Shown here piece after piece: positions 8,477-16,505 of a DNA stretch of 44,622 nucleotides (position 1 is its first letter; each line of letters begins with the position of its first letter). Below the pieces are notes generated by a model. It did not search any database, was not told the origin of the DNA, and was given only the letters and a program-made list of their open reading frames with translations. The translations under genes were made by a program, and so were the position numbers. The stretch lies in the NCBI GenBank assembly GCA_002379985.1, contig DFVG01000020.1:1-44622 (forward strand), given 5' to 3'. Source of the DNA: Flavobacteriaceae bacterium UBA4166. GTDB lineage: Bacteria > Bacteroidota > Bacteroidia > Flavobacteriales > Flavobacteriaceae.

Positions 8477-8612
8477 CAAAATATAAAACGTTTTCGAAAA
8501 AAAGTAATGAAATAGCTATAACACCAATAATTTTTTAATAAAATATAATTTTTAATGAATTAAATTACGCAAATTAGAATTTTTACTGCATAAAATTATC
8601 ATTTTACCAATT

Positions 8613-9755
8613 TCAGTCTTTGAATTTTTCTTTAATGGCAGGCGCATCTCTAAGATCCATCATGGGTTTTTCATAAAATCGATACAACAGATATGACAAT
8701 GCCATTGTTAGTACCACATAGCTCACCGAAAAGACAGGTCGCATACTTTCCGGCAGCGCTGCCATAGGAAAATAGGAATTTACAAGTTGCAAAATGATCG
8801 AATAATGCAATAGGTACATGGAATAGGAAATAATACTGATAAATGTAATCGGACTAGAAATCCAGCGCGGTGCCGAAGTCAGTTCTGATAGCAACGGAAG
8901 CCAAAGTGCAATACTAATAGAGCATATAGGAAAGTACGCAATGTTGAAAAGCCAAGGCGTCTCCGTGATCGAAGTAGTAGTTATCGCAGCATGCAATGAT
9001 AAGAACAACAAACTTCCTATAAAGAAGGAATGTACGCGATATTGCTTCCATCGTTCGGGATGAATACGTGATAAATACGCAAAAAGCACTCCATAAAATA
9101 TAGAATCGATTCGGTATAGCACCACAGCACGTAATTCTATGTTCCATGTTTCCAGATCAGCCACCACATGATTGGAATTGAAGATCACTTTAGCAACAAA
9201 GAAAAAGATCAAAAGGCTTACAGTCACCCACAAAAAGTGTTGTTTTCTTTTGTTTTTGTTTCCGAAGAGAACTGCTACTAATAACAGCAACGGACCTAAC
9301 ACATATGCAAATTCTTCAACCGGAAGGCTCCACGATTCCGTAAAGAAAATATCCATACCCGAAGTCAGGTTTTGCAGAAAGAAAAAATACTGAGCGAGCG
9401 TATCCGGAAGATCTCTACCGATAATCAGGACCAGCAGAATATTTATAAGTAAGACGAGATAGTAATTAGGAAGCGTTCGAAACCATCTTCGGATCAAAAA
9501 ATAAGTCAGGTGCTTCCGTTTAAAATCTGGGTTGGTAAAAATTCGAAAGAGGATTCTTCCTATTAAAAATCCACTAAGCACAAAGAACAATTCGACTCCT
9601 AAAACGCCCGAGAAGGTAATTAAGGTGACCCATGAACCTATTGCTTCCGGAAATACCCATAAGGAATGAGACCCGACCACAAAAAGAATCGCGGCGGCCC
9701 TCATGAGGTCTAGTCCAAATATTCGATGTTTTTTAGGAGAGGATACCACCTTCAA
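8613..9755 (-). CDS. Acyltransferase 3 family membrane protein
   Basis: A 380-residue polytopic protein of the acyltransferase-3/OafA/NodX family, with about ten hydrophobic helices. The conserved N-terminal signature is seen as FGLDLMRAAAILFVVGSH, with the family histidine in the first helix, and LFFVLSGFLIGRILFR follows. Such enzymes O-acetylate or acylate extracellular sugars and glycolipids; the target is unknown here. No ATG precedes the signature. The best starts are TTG at 9755 or GTG at 9749; TTG is chosen because a -7-like TACCTTCG lies 13 bases upstream and a stop codon blocks the frame further up. It stands alone between aconitase and moxR. Confidence 0.85.
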   Translation of the reverse strand: MKVVSSPKKHRIFGLDLMRAAAILFVVGSHSLWVFPEAIGSWVTLITFSGVLGVELFFVLSGFLIGRILFRIFTNPDFKRKHLTYFLIRRWFRTLPNYYLVLLINILLVLIIGRDLPDTLAQYFFFLQNLTSGMDIFFTESWSLPVEEFAYVLGPLLLLVAVLFGNKNKRKQHFLWVTVSLLIFFFVAKVIFNSNHVVADLETWNIELRAVVLYRIDSIFYGVLFAYLSRIHPERWKQYRVHSFFIGSLLFLSLHAAITTTSITETPWLFNIAYFPICSISIALWLPLLSELTSAPRWISSPITFISIISYSMYLLHYSIILQLVNSYFPMAALPESMRPVFSVSYVVLTMALSYLLYRFYEKPMMDLRDAPAIKEKFKD

Positions 9756-9797
9756 TAATACTTAGAAACGAAGGTACATATTTTGAAGGAATGCTTC

Positions 9798-10751
9798 CTA
9801 GAACAATCCGCGGATGATCTCCTCGATCGATAACCCTTCGGCTTCTGCCTTGTAATTCTTGATCATACGATGGCGTAAGATCCCTACAGCAACTTTTTGT
9901 ACATCTTCGATATCGGGAGAGAACTTACCCCGTAACGCAGCATGTGCTTTGGCACCCAAAATCAAATTCTGGGACGCTCGAGGTCCTGCCCCCCAATCTA
10001 TGTAGTTCTTCACCGTATCGGTAGCTGCCGATCCAGCAGGACGAGTCTTGCTCACTAAGGTCACGGCATATTCTACCACATTATCAGCGACAGGGATTTT
10101 TCTGATGAGTTGCTGATAGTGTAAGATCTCTTCAGCATTAAATAGTGCGTTTACTGTTTCAGAACGATCGGTTGTCGTGGTTTTTACCACTTCCACCTCT
10201 TCATCGAAGCTGGGGTAATCTAGATTGATCGCGAACATAAAGCGATCTAATTGTGCTTCCGGCAATGGGTAGGTACCCTCCTGTTCAATAGGGTTTTGCG
10301 TTGCCAGTACGAAATAGGGCAAGTCTAATTTATAATGATTTCCGGCCACGGTTACAGCGCGTTCTTGCATGGCCTCTAGCAGCGCAGCTTGTGTTTTTGG
10401 CGGTGTACGGTTGATCTCATCTGCCAAAATAATATTAGCAAAAACCGGTCCTTTGATGAACTGAAACTCCCGATTCTTATCTAGAATTTCAGACCCAAGA
10501 ATATCGCTCGGCATCAAGTCGGGTGTAAACTGAATACGCTTGAATTTGAGTCCGAGTGCCTGCGCCACCGTATTCACCATCAAGGTTTTGGCGAGTCCGG
10601 GCACCCCTATAAGCAAGGCGTGTCCTCCTGAAAAAATCGCCAACAGCACTTGTTCGATCACTTCATCTTGACCTACAATGACCTTTTTGATCTCTTGCCG
10701 TAAGGCGTTATAACGTGTTACGAGTTGTTCTACAGCAGCTACGTCGGACAT
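9798..10751 (-). CDS. MoxR-family AAA+ ATPase
   Basis: A 317-residue MoxR-type ATPase. Walker A is GVPGLAKT (K55, T56), Walker B is IILADEIN (D111, E112), and the sensor/arginine region includes ATQNPIEQEGTYPLPEAQLDRF. MoxR proteins act as chaperone-like ATPases, usually with a VWA-domain partner, in folding or metal insertion of secreted complexes. Here the upstream genes encode three periplasmic PPIases nine bases away or less, but no VWA or DUF58 gene lies downstream in the window. It is probably the last gene of that operon. Confidence 0.93.
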   Translation of the reverse strand: MSDVAAVEQLVTRYNALRQEIKKVIVGQDEVIEQVLLAIFSGGHALLIGVPGLAKTLMVNTVAQALGLKFKRIQFTPDLMPSDILGSEILDKNREFQFIKGPVFANIILADEINRTPPKTQAALLEAMQERAVTVAGNHYKLDLPYFVLATQNPIEQEGTYPLPEAQLDRFMFAINLDYPSFDEEVEVVKTTTTDRSETVNALFNAEEILHYQQLIRKIPVADNVVEYAVTLVSKTRPAGSAATDTVKNYIDWGAGPRASQNLILGAKAHAALRGKFSPDIEDVQKVAVGILRHRMIKNYKAEAEGLSIEEIIRGLF

Positions 10752-10760
10752 AAATTGGGT

Positions 10761-12221
10761 TTAAGATTGTGTTTTTAACCAGTTGCTAGCAAATTGACAG
10801 TCGTGATAATCTTCATTAACGTTGATGTACGTTTCTTGGATTTTCTTTTCTTGCCATTTTTGAATGGCTCTAATCTGCTTTTCTTTGAGCGCCAGCTCTT
10901 TTACTTTTTCGTAATCTTTCGCAAAATCGGCTGTATGTTCGTCATAGCGTCCTGTCACGGTTAAGATCTTGAAACTGCTTTTTCCTGTGTAGTCACGATC
11001 GGTGTACACTTTTGACACCTCTCCTGCTTTTAAGTTGTAGACTTGCGCACTTAAGGTTGGATCCATTTTGGTGAGGTCAAAGCGCGTGTCCAGCGTGACG
11101 GGGTTTGATAGTTGTCCGCCATCATTACGCGTTTCTTCTTCGTCTGAATACAGTTTGGCGGCTTCCGCGAATTCGAGATCTCCAGCAACGATCTTCGCTC
11201 TGATAGAATCAATCTCCACACGTGCTTTGTCAATAATTTCTTGGGAAACTTCCGGAAATAAGATAATGTGTCGCACATCTATTTCTTGTCCGCGTATCTT
11301 ATCAACTTTAAGAATATGAAAACCGAATTCTGTTTCAAAAGGCTCGCTCACTTCCCCTTCACGAAGTGAAAAAGCGACATCTTTAAATTTTTTATCGTAG
11401 GGCGAGCTCTTTTTGATTCCCGGCAGCAATCCACCTTTAGACGCGCTTCCATCTTTTGAATAGAGTACTGCTTTTGAAGCAAAACTAGCACCGTTCTCTA
11501 CGATATCTCTTCGGAATTCATTCAAGCGATCGATAACGCGTTGTTTTGCAGCCTCTGTCACTTCCGGTTCAATGACAATTTGTGCCACTTCAACCTCTGC
11601 ACTAAAGGTAGGGCGTTCTTCTTCCGGAATAGCGTAGAAGAATTCACGGATCTCTTCCGGAGTAATTTCAACATTTTCTACCACTTTTCGTTGCATCTCA
11701 CCGGCAAGTTGTAAGGTTTTATTCACCTCGAACAATTCAGAGCGCAATTCGGCAATATTGCTTTTTTTGTAATAGGCGGCTACTTTTTCTTCACTTCCCA
11801 GCTCACTTACCATATATTGAATTTGCTGATCGATGCGACCATTGATCTGTGCATCGGGAATGAGAATGCTATCAATCTTTGCGTGGTGTGCATATAGTTT
11901 ATCTTCTAACAACTTTCCTAACAATTCGCAGCGAGAGATATCTTCGGTGGCGATCCCTTGTGCTTGCAATTCAACGTAACTCTTATCAATATCGCTATCT
12001 AGCACTACGTAATCACCAACCACAGCAGTAACGCCTTCGGCTTTAAAACGTTTAAAAGGTTGCACGCTATCCTTAGCCGTAGCCGTAACAACGTCTGCTA
12101 TTCCATCGGCCGTAGTGATGGTCAAGGTGCTATCTATAGGGGTTGTTTCTTGTGCCAGCATCATTCCCTGAACACACAATAGGAGGCCTAATGCTAGGCT
12201 AATAGGGTGTATAGGTTTCAT
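10761..12221 (-). CDS. SurA-like periplasmic peptidyl-prolyl isomerase
   Basis: 486 residues from ATG 12221, which begins a clear signal peptide (MKPIHPISLALGLLL...MLAQ). A longer reading from 12242 would put seven residues before it. The layout is SurA-like: an N-terminal chaperone region (about 45-190), then two parvulin/PpiC domains (about 200-300 with GLLPGIKKSSPYDKKF and FGFHILKV; about 305-415 with VRHIILFPEV and NDGGQL). It is expected to help outer-membrane protein folding. It overlaps the upstream lipoprotein gene by 23 bases and is followed by moxR after nine bases. Confidence 0.9.
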   Translation of the reverse strand: MKPIHPISLALGLLLCVQGMMLAQETTPIDSTLTITTADGIADVVTATAKDSVQPFKRFKAEGVTAVVGDYVVLDSDIDKSYVELQAQGIATEDISRCELLGKLLEDKLYAHHAKIDSILIPDAQINGRIDQQIQYMVSELGSEEKVAAYYKKSNIAELRSELFEVNKTLQLAGEMQRKVVENVEITPEEIREFFYAIPEEERPTFSAEVEVAQIVIEPEVTEAAKQRVIDRLNEFRRDIVENGASFASKAVLYSKDGSASKGGLLPGIKKSSPYDKKFKDVAFSLREGEVSEPFETEFGFHILKVDKIRGQEIDVRHIILFPEVSQEIIDKARVEIDSIRAKIVAGDLEFAEAAKLYSDEEETRNDGGQLSNPVTLDTRFDLTKMDPTLSAQVYNLKAGEVSKVYTDRDYTGKSSFKILTVTGRYDEHTADFAKDYEKVKELALKEKQIRAIQKWQEKKIQETYINVNEDYHDCQFASNWLKTQS

Positions 12222-13050
12222 ATTTTTTGTTATTAATTGCATCTTTCGTTATGTCTTTTTCCAGTTTTTTTATCAATTCTAATTTTCGCTTGTTCAAGAT
12301 GATCTGTTCGATGGTAGGACGAACAAATTCTATGGGTGCCGTATCATTCGGCATAAGCACCTCTGTAATTTTCACCAAATATACTCCTAATGAATCTTGT
12401 AGTTGCCTCAAATTCGAATTTTTTAGATCCCCGGGAGTATTTGCTGCCAAGGGCGGAATTGCTGCAGCAACCGATTTGAATTTCACCCAAGTAGAATCAT
12501 TCAAATTAAATGACTTATACTGAATACTAAGATCGTTCAGACGTTGCTGGTCTTCCTCATTAAAACGAGACAACCACTGTGATGTTTCATTTAATCTATT
12601 AAATCCTTCTCCCACTTGCAAATACCGTACTTTTACAAGCGGCTCATTAAGCGTGAACGTTTCTTTGTTCTCCTCATAAAATCGTTGGTATTCTGTTTCG
12701 CTAATCGCACTATCCAATTGTTTCGCAACGATCGTACTTTTATAGGCTTCCGTATACAAATCAATTTTATACTCTGCTACGAGTTTGTTGTAGGTTTCTT
12801 GCTCATCTTCCGGTAAGTTGATTCTTGCCTGATCGATCAACAATTGTCGGGTGGCCCAACGATTGATATAACTATTTACCAACAGAGTACTGTCCTCAGG
12901 GGTAGTGTCGTCTGACACCAGGCCTTCAATATCTGATTGGTACAGATAAGAATCATTAACACGAGCCACAGGCGTTTCTTGTGTTTCCTGTTTGAAATAA
13001 TCACAAGAGAAGCAGCTCAGTACAAGGATCAGAAGAATGCTGTTGCGCAT
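12199..13050 (-). CDS. Lipoprotein, SurA/PpiC-related chaperone-like
   Basis: A 283-residue protein with a lipoprotein signal (MRNSILLILVLSCFSC, lipidated Cys16). It resembles the N-terminal substrate-binding part of PpiC/SurA proteins (VARVNDSYLYQSDIEGL near the mature N terminus), but no obvious intact parvulin active-site domain is visible. Its place between two PPIase genes supports a periplasmic folding role. The start overlaps the stop of the upstream PPIase (TAATG arrangement at 13048-13052), so translation is likely coupled. The exact function is uncertain. Confidence 0.75.
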   Translation of the reverse strand: MRNSILLILVLSCFSCDYFKQETQETPVARVNDSYLYQSDIEGLVSDDTTPEDSTLLVNSYINRWATRQLLIDQARINLPEDEQETYNKLVAEYKIDLYTEAYKSTIVAKQLDSAISETEYQRFYEENKETFTLNEPLVKVRYLQVGEGFNRLNETSQWLSRFNEEDQQRLNDLSIQYKSFNLNDSTWVKFKSVAAAIPPLAANTPGDLKNSNLRQLQDSLGVYLVKITEVLMPNDTAPIEFVRPTIEQIILNKRKLELIKKLEKDITKDAINNKKYETYTPY

Positions 13051-15008
13051 TATGGTTGTAATTCTTTCTTAACTTTTTTAAGGGCTTTCTTACGGATTGT
13101 TACCGGATATTTCTTCCGTAGCGATTCCATCCATTGTTGTTCTAATCGCTGTTGGTAATCGCTCAATGCACGCCCTTTTACCTCTTCAAAGGCTTTAGGA
13201 CCCGGTGGCAATATCGCATCTACAGCTACTACAATAAACGAACCATTCTCGTTATATATTTCAGAAATTCCTTTTTGTGGAACAAAATTCTTGGGCAATG
13301 CTTGTTGTCCTATTTCGAAGGTTCCTTCGGAAACCAATACAGAAACGCTTTCTTCGGTATTCAGATTCTTTTTAATAGTTTCTGTGTCGGTTCCCTTCTT
13401 CAACATCGCTGCGGCCTCTTTTGCAACAGCCTCTGAAGTGGCCGAAACAATGCGTCCTTCTACACGTTCTTTCCACTGGTAAGCGCTTTTATTCTTGTTG
13501 AAAAATGCTTCAAGCCCTACGCTATCCATTTTTGCTTTGTTCCAAACATTTTTATTCATCACATCAAAAATGAGGAGACCATCACGATATTCGTTGATCA
13601 CCGCTGCATATTGATCATTTTCTACTTCTAACTGAGCTTTGTAATACCCCATTACTTCATCGTGCTCAAAAGCATTATAAAGTGCCACCAAGGCGGCCCC
13701 TTTCTCTTTGGGTAAGCGCATGCTGCGCTGTTTGTCTTCAATGTATTTAGCAAAATCACTAAAGCGAACCTGTTTGGAACCGATGGTGAACAGTAGCGCA
13801 TCTTCGGATGCATCAATACCCGTAAAGGTCCATTTACGCTGTACGATGGAGTCGCTTACTAAATTTGAAAAGAAAGGAATATATTCGGCTCCTTTGCGAA
13901 ACCCATACTTTTCTTTGATGTTATTAGTGATGGTTGCCGTTACTTTTTTCGCTCGATCTCCTTGGGATACACGAGATTCTAACGACTCTTTCATGTCTTC
14001 AAAGGAAGACCTGTCCAGTCGTTCTTCTAAACGAATAATGTGCCATCCAACTCTAGAGCGCACGGGGCCTACAATGTCACCCGGATTTTCGAGGGCATAA
14101 GCAGCATCTTCAAAGACTTCTGCTCGCAGGTCTCCTCTACTGAATGGACGTAAGCGCCCACCATTTTTGGCAGAACTGCGATCTTCTGAATTTTGCTTCG
14201 CAAGGTCTTCAAAATCTTCCCCTTGTTGTAATAATGCATACAATTCGTTAATACGTTCTTCCGGATCGAAAGTTCGGGTACCCGAATTATCTGAAATCAT
14301 AATATGGGATACCACAATTTGTGGAGGGCGTTCTCTGCGATCGTTCACTTTTAGAATGTGGTACCCAAAGGAAGTTCTAATGATCTCTGATATTTCTCCA
14401 ACGGGAGTATTATACGCAGCTTCTTCAAAAGAATACACCATCTGAAACGCAGAAAAATATCCTAAGGCACCACCGCGTTCATCAGCGCCGGGTTCTTCAG
14501 AGTAGGTCTTCGCCAAGGTTTCAAAATCAGCTCCTTGTAAAGCTTCCTCTCGAATAGAGGCTATTTTTTTATACGCTGCTAAGGTGTCTTGCGGAAGATC
14601 ATTGTACGATACTTTAATGAGAATATGGTTGGCATTCACCTCTTCTAAGCTTCGATCGTATGCTTCTTTAGCAAGATCTGCAGTGATCTTATCTTCATAG
14701 ATATAGCTTCTAGAGAGTTGGTCTTGGTAGCGAGAGAATTCTTGCAGATAGGCCTTTTCTTTATGCAGCCCTTGAGACCGTGCTTCGATCACCTTCAATT
14801 TATAATCCACGAACAAGTCGAGATACCCTTCTACGGTTTTTTGAGATTCATCTTGTACTAGATCGAGATTCTTTTTAAAAACGCGTTTGAATTCAGCACT
14901 GCTAATAGGGGTATCCCCGATAGTCATTAATACTTCTTCCTTTTGTTGTGCGATACTTCCGGTTGTCATTGAAACCAGCAAGCAGATCAACCAAAACCAA
15001 TTTTTCAT
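13050..15008 (-). CDS. Periplasmic peptidyl-prolyl isomerase with two parvulin domains
   Basis: A 652-residue secreted protein (signal peptide residues 1-20). SurA-like N-terminal helices (30-115) precede two PpiC rotamase domains, about 125-222 (VNANHILIKVS, GYHILKVNDR) and 232-328 (VVSHIMISD, GWHIIRLEER). A C-terminal region of roughly 300 residues shows no recognised catalytic motif and may be a further substrate-binding module. It is the first gene of the reverse-strand PPIase-lipoprotein-PPIase-moxR unit, with its own good promoter. Confidence 0.9.
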   Translation of the reverse strand: MKNWFWLICLLVSMTTGSIAQQKEEVLMTIGDTPISSAEFKRVFKKNLDLVQDESQKTVEGYLDLFVDYKLKVIEARSQGLHKEKAYLQEFSRYQDQLSRSYIYEDKITADLAKEAYDRSLEEVNANHILIKVSYNDLPQDTLAAYKKIASIREEALQGADFETLAKTYSEEPGADERGGALGYFSAFQMVYSFEEAAYNTPVGEISEIIRTSFGYHILKVNDRRERPPQIVVSHIMISDNSGTRTFDPEERINELYALLQQGEDFEDLAKQNSEDRSSAKNGGRLRPFSRGDLRAEVFEDAAYALENPGDIVGPVRSRVGWHIIRLEERLDRSSFEDMKESLESRVSQGDRAKKVTATITNNIKEKYGFRKGAEYIPFFSNLVSDSIVQRKWTFTGIDASEDALLFTIGSKQVRFSDFAKYIEDKQRSMRLPKEKGAALVALYNAFEHDEVMGYYKAQLEVENDQYAAVINEYRDGLLIFDVMNKNVWNKAKMDSVGLEAFFNKNKSAYQWKERVEGRIVSATSEAVAKEAAAMLKKGTDTETIKKNLNTEESVSVLVSEGTFEIGQQALPKNFVPQKGISEIYNENGSFIVVAVDAILPPGPKAFEEVKGRALSDYQQRLEQQWMESLRKKYPVTIRKKALKKVKKELQP

Positions 15009-15028
15009 AAACTTCTTTTTAAGCTGCG

Positions 15029-15057
15029 CAAAAATAGCAAAATCCTAGGGTTACAAC
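15029..15057 (-). promoter_or_regulatory. Promoter of the PPIase-moxR operon
   Basis: Reverse strand: a TTG (15056-15054) lies 17 bases before TATTTTTG (15036-15029), and the start codon is 20 bases further on. Both elements fit the Bacteroidota consensus. No other promoter of this quality was seen before the downstream genes, which supports a four-gene operon. Confidence 0.6.
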
Positions 15058-15149
15058 AACTTCAAAAAACGAAGTGAAACACGAATCCGTTGTCAAGCAT
15101 TTTATTATTAACGAGAATAACGTACCTTGTCTTATCTAATGCTAACATG

Positions 15150-15605
15150 ATGAAATATACTTCCGAGATTTTGATCGATCTTCCCAGAGAAGAAGTTATT
15201 GAAAAAATGGATAACCCTGAAAACATGAAACACTGGCAACGGGGTTTAGTAAACTATCGTCTTTTGGAAGGGGCACCCGGCGAAGAAGGCGCCAAAATGG
15301 AATTAGAATACAAGATGGGCAAACGCCAAATGGTATTGGTAGAGACTATTTTAAAGAACAAATTTCCGACTGAATTCCATGCCCGCTACGATACCAAAGG
15401 CGTGGAAAATATTCAGAACAACTATTTTCATGAAGAGTCTACAGGGCAAACACGATGGATCTCAGAAAGTGAGTTTAAATTTCAAAGCTTTATGATGAAA
15501 GCTATGGGATTTTTAATGCCAGGAGCTTTTAAGAAACAGTCCAAAAAATACATGGAAGATTTTAAGGCCTTTGCTGAAAAAGGAACATCGGTAGCTAACT
15601 CATGA
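15150..15605 (+). CDS. SRPBCC (START-like) family protein
   Basis: A 151-residue protein with the helix-grip pattern of the SRPBCC/polyketide-cyclase superfamily (MKYTSEILIDLPREEVIEKMDNPENMKHW at the start, a C-terminal long helix after FQSFMMKAMGFLMPGAFKKQ). Family members bind hydrophobic ligands in a cavity; no ligand can be deduced. Start at the second of two adjacent ATGs (15147 or 15150). Its stop overlaps the next start as ATGA (15602-15605), so the two proteins are probably made together. Confidence 0.75.
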   Translation: MKYTSEILIDLPREEVIEKMDNPENMKHWQRGLVNYRLLEGAPGEEGAKMELEYKMGKRQMVLVETILKNKFPTEFHARYDTKGVENIQNNYFHEESTGQTRWISESEFKFQSFMMKAMGFLMPGAFKKQSKKYMEDFKAFAEKGTSVANS

Positions 15606-15847
15606 AACGCGTACAACTCATTTGGGAGTTCCGCGGACCTAATGCGTCTAAAACTGCTGCACATCATGCTATTCATCTCGAAGAGTTTGCAACAAAAGAA
15701 AAAATTGAATCGTTCTTGCACGGGACCGAAGATGTGAATGACCATTTTTCACGAGCTTATCTCGTGGTACCGGAGTCTTATATGAATCAACTTAGATCCC
15801 AATTAAAACCGCATCGCGGGAGATGGTATGCGCCTGATAAGGCGTGA
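15602..15847 (+). CDS. Conserved small protein, function unknown
   Basis: 81 residues, no signal peptide or membrane helix. I do not recognise a domain. It is rich in His, Glu and aromatic residues (HHAIHLEEFATKEKIESFL; SRAYLVVPESYM; LKPHRGRWYAPDKA), compatible with a small alpha/beta fold. The start overlaps the SRPBCC gene by four bases, which argues for a real, coupled gene and perhaps a partner role. Confidence 0.7.
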   Translation: MKRVQLIWEFRGPNASKTAAHHAIHLEEFATKEKIESFLHGTEDVNDHFSRAYLVVPESYMNQLRSQLKPHRGRWYAPDKA

Positions 15848-15881
15848 TGCTACACTTAACTACTGTAACACTCCTTGTTAC

Positions 15882-15912
15882 TTGTCGTCTTTCTGAAAAT
15901 TATGTAATATTG
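15882..15912 (+). promoter_or_regulatory. Probable promoter of ompH-like gene
   Basis: TTG (15882-15884) is followed after 20 bases by TAATATTG (15905-15912), one mismatch from TAnnTTTG. The ATG of the chaperone gene is at 15934. Confidence 0.45.
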
Positions 15913-15933
15913 CGCTGCAAAAAATCAGGAACT

Positions 15934-16443
15934 ATGAAGTTACTTAAGATCGCTATTTTTTTAATGTCGATTACGGCATTTTCACAAACCTCAAAAGTAG
16001 GTACTATCGACGTTGATTTTATTCTATCTAAAATGCCCGAGCTTGCCGGAGTTCAGGAGCAAGTGGATGCGTACGGAAAAGAATTGGATGCCGATTTAAA
16101 ACAGAAATTAGATGCCTATACTGCGGAAATAAATAAGTTTAAGGAAGGTCAAAACACCATGACCTTGAACCAGCGCAGAACGGCACAAGATTCTATCATT
16201 GCGATGGAAACAGATATTAATAAGTATCAGCAAACGGCAAATCAAATGCTTGCTCTTAAGCGCGAAGAATTTTTACAGCCTTTGTACAAAAAGATTGGAG
16301 ATGAACTTGAAAAGATTGCGCAAGCCGAAGGGTACACACAGATCATTCAACGAAACGGAAACCTTATCTATATTGATAATCGTTTTGATGTTACGTTAGC
16401 GGTGATCGCTGCCTTGGGTATTGAACTTAAAGAAGGAGAATAA
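15934..16443 (+). CDS. OmpH/Skp-family periplasmic chaperone
   Basis: A 169-residue secreted protein: signal peptide MKLLKIAIFLMSITAFSQ, then the OmpH/Skp strand KVGTIDVDFILSKMPE, a long charged coiled coil (about 45-125), and a return strand (GYTQIIQRNGNLIYID). Skp holds unfolded outer-membrane proteins in the periplasm. ATG 15934 is chosen because it begins the signal peptide; the frame is open upstream to 15844, but those residues lack homology-like features. A strong terminator follows. Confidence 0.88.
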   Translation: MKLLKIAIFLMSITAFSQTSKVGTIDVDFILSKMPELAGVQEQVDAYGKELDADLKQKLDAYTAEINKFKEGQNTMTLNQRRTAQDSIIAMETDINKYQQTANQMLALKREEFLQPLYKKIGDELEKIAQAEGYTQIIQRNGNLIYIDNRFDVTLAVIAALGIELKEGE

Positions 16444-16465
16444 TTAAAGCGACTTCTCTTAAAAT

Positions 16466-16499
16466 AAAAAAAAGGCTCTGAAAAATCAGAGCCTTTTTT
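16466..16499. terminator. Bidirectional terminator (ompH-like / guaB)
   Basis: GGCTCTGA (16474-16481) pairs perfectly with TCAGAGCC (16486-16493) around AAAA. It is flanked by an A-run (16466-16473) and T-run (16494-16499) that extend the stem and serve both convergent genes. Confidence 0.9.
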
Positions 16500-16505
16500 A
16501 GTGCT

